Of a DNA stretch of 64,000 bases, positions 1 to 7,605 are shown piece after piece. The DNA is from JALORV01 sp963724365 (lineage in GTDB: Bacteria > Pseudomonadota > Gammaproteobacteria > Burkholderiales > Burkholderiaceae_F). Within the stretch, counting starts at the first letter, position 1. Every line of letters starts with the position of its first letter. The notes beneath the pieces were generated by a model. The model saw only the letters and a list, made by a program, of their open reading frames with translations, searched no databases and had not been told where the DNA came from. Position numbers and translations under genes: made by a program. Location: positions 305,631-369,630 of the forward strand of contig CAVRUR010000011.1 in assembly GCA_963724365.1 (NCBI GenBank), in the 5' to 3' direction.

Positions 1-79
1 TCGGTTGCTCGAGCGACAACAGCGTTTGCCGCGCAGCGGCACGATCGAATCCCACCGCGCACCGCTCGATGGCCGGCCG

Positions 80-778
80 ATGCTGACCATCGATCACCTC
101 AACCAGTTCTACGGCGGCAGCCACATCCTGCGCGACGTATCGCTCGAGGTGCGTGGCGCGGCGTGCACGGTGCTGCTGGGACGCAACGGTGTCGGCAAGA
201 CGACGCTGCTGAAGACCATCATGGGGCTGGTCACGGCGCGCAGCGGTTCGATCCGGTTTGCGGGCCAGGACATCGCGCGACTGCCGCCCTTTCAGCGCGT
301 GCGGCTCGGCATTGGCTACGTGCCGCAGGGGCGGGAAATCTTCAACCGGCTCACCGTCGAGGAGAACCTGATGATGGGGCTGGCGCCGCTGTCGGGCTCC
401 GCAGCAAGTCGTGTGCCGGAGCACATCTTCGAACTCTTTCCGGTGCTCAAGCAGATGCTGAAGCGACGCGGCGGCGACCTTTCGGGCGGGCAGCAGCAGC
501 AATTGGCGATTGGCCGTGCATTGGCAGCCGACCCGAAGCTGCTGATCCTCGATGAGCCCACCGAAGGCATCCAGCCGTCGATCATCAAGGAGATCGGCGC
601 GGTGATCCGCACCCTGGTGACGGAAAAGAAGATGGCGGTCCTGCTGGTCGAGCAGTACTACGACTTCGCGGAATCGCTGGCGGATTCGTACGCCGTGATG
701 TCGCGCGGGCAGATCACGCATCGCGGCAGCGGCCACCGGATGAAAGAGGAGAATGTCGTCGGCCTGCTGGCGATCTGA
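80..778 (+). CDS. urtE: Urea ABC transporter ATP-binding subunit UrtE
   Basis: ATPase of a branched-chain-amino-acid-type ABC importer, here assigned to urea because it directly precedes the urease genes. About 232 aa. Walker A GRNGVGKT lies near residues 34-41, the signature LSGGQQQQLAIGRAL and Walker B LLILDEPTEG follow, and the C-terminus carries the VEQYYDFA segment typical of UrtE/LivF. The start at 80 (MLTIDHL) was preferred over an in-frame start at 5 because family members begin at this point. It is presumably the last gene of a urtABCDE operon lying before the window. LivF is the alternative name; the urease context makes UrtE the better call. Confidence 0.9.
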   Translation: MLTIDHLNQFYGGSHILRDVSLEVRGAACTVLLGRNGVGKTTLLKTIMGLVTARSGSIRFAGQDIARLPPFQRVRLGIGYVPQGREIFNRLTVEENLMMGLAPLSGSAASRVPEHIFELFPVLKQMLKRRGGDLSGGQQQQLAIGRALAADPKLLILDEPTEGIQPSIIKEIGAVIRTLVTEKKMAVLLVEQYYDFAESLADSYAVMSRGQITHRGSGHRMKEENVVGLLAI

Positions 779-802
779 ACGCCGCGGGCGCCCACGGTCA
801 CC

Positions 803-1633
803 ATGTTCGACGGTCAAGGTTCCACCTGGCAGGCATCGCTGGACGCGCGGTTCCATCGCAGTGGCGAGCGGTCCCTCTGCGCCAACCGCCACCGGGGCCC
901 GCTGCGGATGCAGAAGGCGCTGTACCCGGAAGGCGACGCGGTCTGCCATGCGGTCGTCATCCACCCCCCGGGCGGCATTGCCGGTGGCGACGCGCTCGAA
1001 CTCAACGTCACGGTCGAACCCGGTGCACACGCACTGATCACGACTCCGGGTGCTGCCAAGTGGTACAAGGCCAACGGCCGAGTGGCGTCGCAACGTGTGC
1101 GCCTGGCCGTCGACGGCGTGCTCGAGTGGCTGCCGCAAGAGGCGATCGTCTTTGACTCCGCCGAGGTCCGCTCGTCGATCGATATCGTTCTCGCGGCCGG
1201 TGCCGCGATGATCGGTTGGGACATCGTCGCCCTCGGACGGCGCGCCGCAGGAGAGCGCTTCAGCCGCGGCTGCTTCGCACAGTCGATCCGGCTGAGCATC
1301 GGCGGTGAACTGCGGTGGATCGAGCGGACCCGCATCGCCGGCAGCGATGCACTGCTCGATTCTCCTGTCGGCTTGGCTGGGCACCATGTGTTCGGCTGCC
1401 TGTGGGCAGTCGGACCGGCCATTGATGCCATCGAAATCGACGAACTGCGCGCAGGGCTGGGCGCGTTCGCAGCCGTCGCGCCGATCACTCGGCTCGCGTC
1501 GGGAATCCTCGTGGCACGCAGTCTCGGCGCAGGCACCGACGCCGTCCGCGCCGCACTCGGTGCCGTGTGGACCTCATTGCGACCGCGTGTCTGTGGCCGC
1601 GCCGCGCAACCGCCGCGGCTGTGGGCCACTTGA
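803..1633 (+). CDS. ureD: Urease accessory protein UreD
   Basis: UreD (UreH) is the chaperone that binds apo-urease and, with UreF and UreG, delivers nickel to the active site in the cytoplasm. The 276-aa product has the family core: an N-terminal RGPLRMQKALYPEG-like segment, HPPGGIAGGD near residues 53-62, and the ITTPGAAKWYK stretch. It starts 24 bp after urtE and ends 15 bp before ureA, so it is the first gene of the urease block, an order common in proteobacteria. No anomaly is visible. Confidence 0.93.
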   Translation: MFDGQGSTWQASLDARFHRSGERSLCANRHRGPLRMQKALYPEGDAVCHAVVIHPPGGIAGGDALELNVTVEPGAHALITTPGAAKWYKANGRVASQRVRLAVDGVLEWLPQEAIVFDSAEVRSSIDIVLAAGAAMIGWDIVALGRRAAGERFSRGCFAQSIRLSIGGELRWIERTRIAGSDALLDSPVGLAGHHVFGCLWAVGPAIDAIEIDELRAGLGAFAAVAPITRLASGILVARSLGAGTDAVRAALGAVWTSLRPRVCGRAAQPPRLWAT

Positions 1634-1648
1634 GCGCAAGGACCGACG

Positions 1649-1951
1649 ATGGAACTCTCCCCGCGTGAGAAGGACAAGCTGCTGATCTTCACCGCCGGCC
1701 TGGTGGCGGAGCGCCGCAAGGCCCGCGGGCTGAAGCTCAACTATCCGGAAGCCGTGGCGTTCATCAGCGCGGCCATCCTCGAGGGCGCCCGCGATGGCAG
1801 AAGCGTGGCCGACCTGATGCATTACGGCACAACGCTGCTACGTCGAGCGGACGTGATGTCCGGAGTGCCCGAAATGATCCCCGACATCCAGGTCGAGGCG
1901 ACCTTTCCGGATGGCACCAAGCTCGTGACCGTGCACCAGCCGATCACGTGA
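1649..1951 (+). CDS. ureA: Urease subunit gamma
   Basis: Smallest structural subunit of urease (urea + H2O to 2 NH3 + CO2). It has 100 aa, exactly the usual bacterial length, with the family opening MELSPREKDKLLIFTA and the ALIS-like helix VAFISAAILEGARDG. The conserved end (PEMIPDIQVEATFPDGTKLVTVHQPI) is intact. It is separated from ureB by an acetyltransferase gene, which is unusual because ureA and ureB are normally adjacent or fused. Confidence 0.96.
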   Translation: MELSPREKDKLLIFTAGLVAERRKARGLKLNYPEAVAFISAAILEGARDGRSVADLMHYGTTLLRRADVMSGVPEMIPDIQVEATFPDGTKLVTVHQPIT

Positions 1952-1964
1952 GGCGTGACCGGCC

Positions 1965-2498
1965 ATGGTGAGCATCCGACAGGTGGAGGCGAACGCGCTG
2001 CCGGCACAGCGCGAGGCTCTCATCGACCTGCTGGTCGATACCGTCGAGCACGGCTCATCGGTTGGGTTCCTGCTGCCGCTGTCGCGCGAAGAGGCCGGTC
2101 ACTACTGGGACGGACTCGCGCCGGGGCTCGCCACCGGCAACCGGCTGCTCTGGACGGCGGTCGACGCCGTGGGAGTCGTCGGCACGGTCCAGCTCGAACT
2201 GGTCCTGAAGAGGAACGGGATCAATCGCGCCGAAGTGCAGAAGCTGCTGGTGCACTCGCGCGCGCGACGGGGCGGTGTGGGACGCGAGCTGATGCGGACC
2301 CTGGAAGTGCGTGCCCGCGCACTCGGCCGCGGACTTCTTTATCTGGACACCGAGGCACGCTCGGGCGCCGAAGCGTTCTATCGTGCGCTCGGATACACCT
2401 GCATCGGCGGCCTTCCGGAATACGCGTGCAGCCCCGATGGCGAGTGGCGCTCCAACGCGATCTACTACAAGACACTCTTCCTTCGGAGTACCGCATGA
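1965..2498 (+). CDS. GNAT-family N-acetyltransferase inside the urease operon
   Basis: A 177-aa acetyltransferase with the acetyl-CoA-binding motif A in RARRGGVGRELM (about residues 101-112) and the downstream GLLYLDTEARSGAEAFY segment typical of GNAT enzymes. It starts 14 bp after ureA, and its stop overlaps the ureB start (ATGA at 2495-2498), so it is probably co-translated with the urease subunits. The substrate is unknown; small amines or antibiotics are possible, and nothing in the sequence shows a role in urease maturation. The enzyme class is secure, the reason for its position is not. Confidence 0.88.
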   Translation: MVSIRQVEANALPAQREALIDLLVDTVEHGSSVGFLLPLSREEAGHYWDGLAPGLATGNRLLWTAVDAVGVVGTVQLELVLKRNGINRAEVQKLLVHSRARRGGVGRELMRTLEVRARALGRGLLYLDTEARSGAEAFYRALGYTCIGGLPEYACSPDGEWRSNAIYYKTLFLRSTA

Positions 2499-2932
2499 CG
2501 AGGTCCACTCCTGTTCCCGCCACCCTGGTGCCGGGCGAACTCCTGCCGGCTGCGGGCGAGATCGAACTGAACGCCGGCCGCGCAACGGTGCGCATCAGCG
2601 TCGCCAATACGGGCGATCGGCCGATCCAGGTGGGTTCGCACTTCCACTTTTTCGAGACCAACGAGGCACTGCGCTTCGACCGTGCACTGGCGCGCGGCTA
2701 TCGATTGAACATCGCCGCCGGAACGGCGGTGCGTTTCGAACCCGGGCAGGAACGCGAGGTCGAACTGGTGGCGCTGGCGGGCGACCGGATCGTCTACGGG
2801 TTCAACGCGAAGGTGATGGGAAGGCTGGAAACCAGCCGTCCCAAGGGGACAGTCAGGGGCTCCCTCCCAACCCTCCCTCCGAGAGGGAGGGCTAGATCCA
2901 AAGCTCCAGCGAAGAAGGCGAGGCGCAAGTGA
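2495..2932 (+). CDS. ureB: Urease subunit beta with an extended C-terminus
   Basis: Beta subunit of urease. The conserved core (PGELLPAAGEIELNAGR, VANTGDRPIQVGSHFHFFE, RLNIAAGTAVRFEPG, then GFNAKVMG) occupies roughly residues 12-107. Bacterial UreB is usually just over 100 aa, but this product is 145 aa. The added ~35 residues are Arg/Lys/Pro-rich and are encoded partly by a palindromic CCCTCCCTC/GAGGGAGGG repeat at 2871-2891, ending in a basic APAKKARRK tail. The start overlaps the upstream acetyltransferase stop; the stop overlaps the ureC GTG start. The extension looks like a repeat captured in frame. Confidence 0.93.
   Translation: MTRSTPVPATLVPGELLPAAGEIELNAGRATVRISVANTGDRPIQVGSHFHFFETNEALRFDRALARGYRLNIAAGTAVRFEPGQEREVELVALAGDRIVYGFNAKVMGRLETSRPKGTVRGSLPTLPPRGRARSKAPAKKARRK
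2871..2891. repeat. Perfect GC-rich hairpin within the ureB 3' end
   Basis: CCCTCCCTC (2871-2879) and GAGGGAGGG (2883-2891) form a perfect 9-bp stem with a CGA loop. The sequence before it (CTCCCTCCCAA) resembles the dispersed C-rich palindromes of many high-GC proteobacteria. A related C-rich run, CCCTCCCCCGCACCCTCCCT read on the minus strand, occurs near 43435-43456 in the 5' part of a broken gene. Here the hairpin is translated as part of UreB. Confidence 0.75.
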
Positions 2933-4641
2933 AGATCACGCGCCAGGCATATGCGGAGATGTTCGGCCCGACCGTCGGCGATCGCGTGCGGCTCGCCGAC
3001 ACCGCGCTGATCGCGCAGGTCGAGAAGGACTGCACCGTCTACGGCGAGGAGGTGAAGTTCGGCGGCGGCAAGGTGATCCGCGATGGCATGGGCCAGAGCC
3101 AACGCATGTCCGGCGACTGTGCCGACACGGTAATCACCAATGCGTTGATCATCGACCACTGGGGTATCGTTAAAGCCGATATTGGACTGAAGGGCGGTCG
3201 CATCAGTGGCATCGGCAAGGCCGGCAACCCGGACATCCAGCCCGCCGTGACGATTGTCATCGGGCCGGGCACCGAGATCATCGCCGGCGAAGGCATGATC
3301 GTCACCGCTGGCGGCATCGATTCCCACATCCACTTCATCTGCCCGCAACAGATCGACGATGCGCTGATGAGCGGCATCACGACGATGCTCGGGGGCGGCA
3401 CCGGCCCTGCGACCGGTACCTTTGCGACCACGGTCACGCCAGGCCCATGGCACATGGAGCGCATGTTGCAGGCGGCCGATGCATTCCCGATGAACCTCGG
3501 TTTCCTCGGCAAGGGCAACGCGTCGCTGGTGCCGCCGCTGCTGGAACAGATCGAGGCCGGCGCCATCGGCCTGAAGCTGCACGAGGACTGGGGCACCACA
3601 CCCGCTGCAATCGACGCCGCACTCACGGCGGCCGACCGGACCGATACGCAGGTCGCGATCCACACCGACACGCTGAACGAAGCCGGTTTCGTCGAGGCCT
3701 CGATCAAGGCCTTCAAGGGCCGCGTGATCCACACCTATCACACCGAGGGTGCCGGCGGCGGGCACGCGCCGGACATCATCAAGGTGTGCGGCGAGCTGAA
3801 TGTGCTGCCGTCGTCGACCAATCCGACCCGCCCATATACGGTCAACACACTCGACGAGCATCTCGACATGCTGATGGTCTGTCACCATCTCGATGCCGGC
3901 ATTGCCGAGGACATCGCCTTTGCCGAGAGCCGCATCCGCAAGGAGACGATCGCCGCCGAGGACATCCTGCACGACATAGGCGCGTTCTCGATGATTTCGT
4001 CGGACTCGCAGGCGATGGGACGCGTCGGCGAAGTCATCACGCGTACCTGGCAGACCGCACACAAGATGAAGACGCAGCGCGGCTCGCTCGGCGAGAAGGG
4101 CTTCAGCGATCCGAAGGAGCACGACAACGCGCGTATCAAGCGCTATGTGGCGAAGTACACGATCAACCCGGCGATCGCGCACGGCATTGCGCACGAGGTG
4201 GGCTCGGTCGAAGTCGGCAAGTGGGCCGACCTCGTGCTGTGGAAGCCGGCGTTCTTCGGCGTCAAGCCGTTCCTGATCCTCAAGGGTGGCACCATCGCGG
4301 CCGCGGCGATGGGCGACCCCAATGCGTCGATCCCGACGCCGCAGCCGGTGCACTACCGGCCGCAGTTCGGTGCCTTCGGCGGATCGCTGACGAAAAGTTC
4401 GCTGACATTTGTCTCGCAGGCCGCGCTGAAGAAACGCATACCCGAGAAGTACGGACTGCAGAAGACCGTGGTTGCGGTGAAGAATGTACGCAAGCTCACA
4501 AAGCGCGACATGGTGCACAACGCGCTGACACCGAAGGTGACTGTCGACCCGGAGACCTACCAGGTTCACGCCGACGGCGTGCTGCTCGACTGTGCGCCGG
4601 CCAGCGAACTGCCGCTGGCACAGCGCTATTTCCTTTTCTGA
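2929..4641 (+). CDS. ureC: Urease subunit alpha (catalytic)
   Basis: Catalytic subunit of nickel urease, 570 aa, standard length. All active-site residues are visible at the positions expected from the Klebsiella enzyme minus one: H133 and H135 in HIHF, the lysine to be carbamylated K216 in IGLKLHEDWG, the HTDTLNE and HTYHTEGAGGG histidines, and the flap C318-H319 in MVCHHLD. The start is a GTG at 2929 overlapping the ureB stop (GTGA); it gives the canonical KITRQAYAEMFGPTVGD opening, which the next ATG would cut off. There is no sign of damage. Confidence 0.97.
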   Translation: MKITRQAYAEMFGPTVGDRVRLADTALIAQVEKDCTVYGEEVKFGGGKVIRDGMGQSQRMSGDCADTVITNALIIDHWGIVKADIGLKGGRISGIGKAGNPDIQPAVTIVIGPGTEIIAGEGMIVTAGGIDSHIHFICPQQIDDALMSGITTMLGGGTGPATGTFATTVTPGPWHMERMLQAADAFPMNLGFLGKGNASLVPPLLEQIEAGAIGLKLHEDWGTTPAAIDAALTAADRTDTQVAIHTDTLNEAGFVEASIKAFKGRVIHTYHTEGAGGGHAPDIIKVCGELNVLPSSTNPTRPYTVNTLDEHLDMLMVCHHLDAGIAEDIAFAESRIRKETIAAEDILHDIGAFSMISSDSQAMGRVGEVITRTWQTAHKMKTQRGSLGEKGFSDPKEHDNARIKRYVAKYTINPAIAHGIAHEVGSVEVGKWADLVLWKPAFFGVKPFLILKGGTIAAAAMGDPNASIPTPQPVHYRPQFGAFGGSLTKSSLTFVSQAALKKRIPEKYGLQKTVVAVKNVRKLTKRDMVHNALTPKVTVDPETYQVHADGVLLDCAPASELPLAQRYFLF

Positions 4642-4654
4642 TCTGTCCGGTCCG

Positions 4655-5197
4655 ATGATCCGGCTCACCGCCGTCGCCAGCGCGCTATCGACTCCGGAGC
4701 AGGCGCTGCATATGCCGCGCCTGCCGCTCGCCTATCACGAGCGCGTCAAGAGCCGGCTCGCCGCGATGCTGCCGGACGGTCGTGCAGTGGCCATCACCCT
4801 GCCGCGCGGCTCCGTGATGCGCGACGGAACCGTCCTGATCGGGGAGGAAGGCGAAAGAGTCATCGTCGACGCGCTGGCCGAACCCGTGGCGAAGGTCACC
4901 GCCTCGACGCCACTGGCGCTGATGCGTGCGATCTATCACCTGGCAAATCGCCACGTCCCGGCCCAGCTCGCGACCGACCACGTGCTGATCGAGCGCGACC
5001 CGGTGCTCGAGCACATGCTCGCGGGGCTGGGCGCCACGGTGCAGCACATCGAGGCGCCTTTTGATCCGGAGGCCGGCGCCTACGACGGGCAGCACGCCCA
5101 CGGTCACGTCCACGCAGGCGAGGTCGACGCAGTCTCCGTGACCATCGGCGAGCAGCTGTCGATCGCGGCGCATCGTGCGCGCAGCGGAGCGTCATGA
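4655..5197 (+). CDS. ureE: Urease accessory protein UreE
   Basis: Nickel metallochaperone that delivers Ni to the UreG/UreD/UreF complex. 180 aa. The conserved central part is visible as LALMRAIYHLANRHVPAQL and the DHVLIERDPVLEHML segment. The C-terminus carries a short His-containing tail (GQHAHGHVHAGE), a modest metal-binding region compared with the His-rich tail of Klebsiella UreE. The start at ATG 4655 was chosen over an upstream in-frame ATG because that one lies inside ureC. Its stop overlaps the ureF start (ATGA). Confidence 0.92.
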   Translation: MIRLTAVASALSTPEQALHMPRLPLAYHERVKSRLAAMLPDGRAVAITLPRGSVMRDGTVLIGEEGERVIVDALAEPVAKVTASTPLALMRAIYHLANRHVPAQLATDHVLIERDPVLEHMLAGLGATVQHIEAPFDPEAGAYDGQHAHGHVHAGEVDAVSVTIGEQLSIAAHRARSGAS

Positions 5198-5877
5198 AGC
5201 AGGGCAAGACACCAACGCCATCGCCGGCCACGCTGCTCGCGCTGCTGCAACTGTCCAGCCCTGCGCTGCCGGTCGGCGGGTTCGCCTATTCGCAGGGACT
5301 CGAGTCGGCGATCGACGAGGGGCGGGTGCACGACGCGGCGAGCGCGCAGGAGTGGATCGACGACCTGCTGATACTCGTGATTGCCCGCGTCGAAGCACCG
5401 CTGTGGCTCAGGGTCCATGACGCGACGCTGGCGGGCGACGCGGAAGCGGTCACGCGCTGGAACTGTGAATTGCTGGCCTCGCGCGAGACCGCGGAACTGC
5501 GTGCCGAGTCACTGCAAATGGGCGCCTCACTGCTGCGTGTTTTCCCGTCATTGCAGCTCGGCATGCCGCCTCTCGACTCCCCGACCTATACGGCGGCCTT
5601 CTCCATTGCCTGCGCGCGGCTCGGCATCGCACGCAACGACGGCCTCACGGCCTATCTCTGGGCCTGGATCGAAAACCAGGTGTTGGTTGTCGTGAAGTCG
5701 GTGCCGCTCGGACAGCAGGCCGGGCAGGCCATGCTCTTTCAATTGCATGCCACGGTGCAGCGTGCGGTGGAGAGCGCCGGCAGGCTCGCTGATGATGAGC
5801 TCGGCACGGCGGCCGTCGGCTTCGCCCTGCAATCGGTACGCCACGAAACCCAGTACTCCCGACTGTTCCGATCCTGA
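5194..5877 (+). CDS. ureF: Urease accessory protein UreF
   Basis: Maturation factor that bridges UreD and UreG during nickel insertion. 227 aa, normal length. The family opening is clear (LLQLSSPALPVGGFAYSQGL, then ESAIDEGRVHDA), as is the later YLWAWIENQVLVVVKSVPLGQ segment. It overlaps ureE by 4 bp and is followed 8 bp later by ureG, so translation is probably coupled. Confidence 0.94.
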   Translation: MKQGKTPTPSPATLLALLQLSSPALPVGGFAYSQGLESAIDEGRVHDAASAQEWIDDLLILVIARVEAPLWLRVHDATLAGDAEAVTRWNCELLASRETAELRAESLQMGASLLRVFPSLQLGMPPLDSPTYTAAFSIACARLGIARNDGLTAYLWAWIENQVLVVVKSVPLGQQAGQAMLFQLHATVQRAVESAGRLADDELGTAAVGFALQSVRHETQYSRLFRS

Positions 5878-5885
5878 GCCCGCTG

Positions 5886-6542
5886 ATGACATCACATTCC
5901 GCCGCCATGACCTCCACGCCATCGCCCGGACGCGCCGTCGGACCACTGCGGATCGGCGTAGGTGGGCCGGTCGGCTCGGGCAAGACGACGCTGGTCGAAG
6001 TGCTTTGCAAACGCCTGCGCTACCGCTATCGGCTGGCCGTCATCACCAACGACATCTACACGAAGGAGGACGAGCGCCTGCTGGTGACTGCCGAGGCGCT
6101 GACGCCGGATCGCATCATGGGGGTGGAAACCGGCGGCTGCCCGCACACAGCCATCCGCGAGGACGCGTCGATCAATCTCGAAGCGGTCGATCGCATGTGC
6201 CGGCGCTTTCCCGACCTCGACCTGATCTTCATCGAGTCCGGCGGCGACAACCTCGCTGCGACCTTCAGCCCGGAGCTGTCGGACCTGACGATCTACGTCA
6301 TCGATGTCGCCGGCGGCGAGAAGATCCCGCGCAAGGGCGGCCCGGGCATCACCAAGAGCGACCTGCTGATCATCAACAAGACTGACCTCGCGCCGCATGT
6401 CGGCGCGAACCTCGACGTGATGCGCCACGACACCGAACGCATGCGCGGCGCGCGGCCCTATGTGATGACGAATCTCAAGACCGGCGCCGGGCTGGACGCC
6501 GTGATCGCCTTCATCGAACAGCAAGGCTTGCTGATCGCCTAG
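5886..6542 (+). CDS. ureG: Urease accessory GTPase UreG
   Basis: SIMIBI-class GTPase that drives nickel insertion into urease. 218 aa from the ATG at 5886; a second ATG at 5910 would give a length nearer to the usual ~205 aa. Visible motifs: P-loop GGPVGSGKTT, TNDIYTKEDE, the metal-binding GVETGGCPHTAIREDAS (Cys-Pro-His), FIESGGDNLAATFSPEL and NKTDLAPHVGA. It is the last urease gene; the next gene lies on the opposite strand, and no strong terminator was seen in the 70-bp gap. Confidence 0.94.
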   Translation: MTSHSAAMTSTPSPGRAVGPLRIGVGGPVGSGKTTLVEVLCKRLRYRYRLAVITNDIYTKEDERLLVTAEALTPDRIMGVETGGCPHTAIREDASINLEAVDRMCRRFPDLDLIFIESGGDNLAATFSPELSDLTIYVIDVAGGEKIPRKGGPGITKSDLLIINKTDLAPHVGANLDVMRHDTERMRGARPYVMTNLKTGAGLDAVIAFIEQQGLLIA

Positions 6543-6614
6543 CTAAGTGCAAATGCGAGACTGCGCGCGTCAACCCGCGGCCGGCGCGGTGGATGCGCGC
6601 GCGATACTCGCTCG

Positions 6615-6767
6615 TCACGGCTTGGCGTAGCCGTTGCGCGCGCAGCCTCGACCCACCAGCAGAACGCCGCGAAATATCACGCACACCGGCGCGCCACGCG
6701 ATTCGATCAGCATCAGCTGTTCGTACCCAAGGTCCACCGTCTTCACAATGTCAGGTTCCCAGTTCAT
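6615..6767 (-). CDS. Small conserved-looking protein at the end of the chromate operon
   Basis: A 50-aa ORF starting MNWEPDIVKTVDLGYEQL and ending GRGCARNGYAKP. It is supported by a good ribosome-binding site (GGGAGGA, 5 nt before the ATG) and by its position 38 bp after the ChrB-like gene on the same strand. The sequence has a hydrophobic VCVIFRGVLLVG stretch too short to be a convincing membrane segment. I do not recognise a family. It is probably the last gene of the chrB-chrA-rhodanese transcript. Confidence 0.5.
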   Translation of the reverse strand: MNWEPDIVKTVDLGYEQLMLIESRGAPVCVIFRGVLLVGRGCARNGYAKP

Positions 6768-6805
6768 TTCGTCCTCCCGTTCCGGACCATGATCCGGTGC
6801 AAGTG

Positions 6806-7261
6806 TCAGTTCATCTTCGGCGGCCAGTTGTGCGTCTCGCCCTGGCCTTCGCGGCACCACGCGTACAGCGCGTCGTACATCACCATGCCGTGCTTCAGCA
6901 TCTCGTGATCGTCGTGGTAATTGATCGACAGCCCGAGCGACATCGCATAGAGCCCGGCCGACTGCGGCGTCAGTTCGAGCCGCGACGTGTCGGCGCCGCG
7001 CACGATGAGTGCGAGCTGCCTGAGGGCCGGCGCGTCGAAACCGTAGCGCGCGAGAAAGGCGTCGAAGCTGCACTGCTCGCCGACGTGCGTGAGCTCGACG
7101 CCCGGCACGTCGTATGGAATCGCCCCGGTGCGCTGCGCTTCCGGCATTACATCCTGCGCCGGCACGAACAGGAATTCCGGCTTGTCATCGATGAAGCGGG
7201 CAATCAGCCACGGGCAGGCAATGCGATCGATCTTCGGTCGTTCGCGGGTGATCCACTTCAT
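6806..7261 (-). CDS. Stand-alone ChrB C-terminal (chromate resistance) domain protein
   Basis: 151 aa matching the C-terminal half of ChrB: the segment IDRIACPWLIARFIDDKPEF parallels VDRLASAWLVARFIDRSPRF in the ChrB of this operon, and YMDALYAWCREG-like residues end the domain. The opening MKWITRERPKIDRIACPWL is characteristic of the chromate_resist family. It lacks the N-terminal regulatory half, so an enzymatic or sensor role rather than DNA binding is likely. Its start overlaps the stop of the rhodanese gene by 4 bp, indicating one operon. Confidence 0.85.
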   Translation of the reverse strand: MKWITRERPKIDRIACPWLIARFIDDKPEFLFVPAQDVMPEAQRTGAIPYDVPGVELTHVGEQCSFDAFLARYGFDAPALRQLALIVRGADTSRLELTPQSAGLYAMSLGLSINYHDDHEMLKHGMVMYDALYAWCREGQGETHNWPPKMN

Positions 7262-7596
7262 GGTTGCACCTCCTTCGTCAGCGGGACGGTCGGCCGGCCG
7301 CTGTCGCGCCAGCCGGCAAAGCCGTCCACCAGGTAACGGGCGTCGAGGCCCATCGCGCGCAGCGTCGCGGCGGTGCCCTGCGACAGTTCATGGCCGTGCG
7401 CGCAAACGACCACGACCGGGCGGTCGCGCCGGATCTCGTCTTTCCAGGTGAAGAGCCCGTCGGGCGAGCGCCATTCGGTGCCGGCGATGTCGGCGGCATC
7501 GGTTTCACGCACCTTCGCACGGCGCACGTCGAGCAGCGTGAAGCTGCGGTGCGCGCGCTGCCATTCCTCCAGTTCGGTGAATGTGATCTTTTCCAT
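7258..7596 (-). CDS. Single-domain rhodanese-like protein
   Basis: A 112-aa rhodanese (sulfurtransferase) domain. The putative catalytic cysteine sits in VVVVCAHGHELSQG, followed by the ARYLVDGFAGWRDSG end typical of the fold. It lies between chrA and the ChrB-like gene with a 9-bp gap and a 4-bp overlap, so it is part of the chromate operon. Rhodaneses occur often in chromate loci; a role in sulfur or thiol repair after chromate stress is inferred, not shown. Confidence 0.85.
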   Translation of the reverse strand: MEKITFTELEEWQRAHRSFTLLDVRRAKVRETDAADIAGTEWRSPDGLFTWKDEIRRDRPVVVVCAHGHELSQGTAATLRAMGLDARYLVDGFAGWRDSGRPTVPLTKEVQP

Positions 7597-7605
7597 GCAG
7601 GTCTC

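Noticed and set aside
2794..4668. Long open frame antisense to ureC (over 600 codons)
   Set aside because: Mirror of the strongly conserved ureC; high GC content leaves antisense frames open. No motifs, no start signal.
6570..6605. Hairpin CCGCG/CGCGG between ureG and the chromate operon as a terminator
   Set aside because: Only five base pairs and no U-run on either strand.
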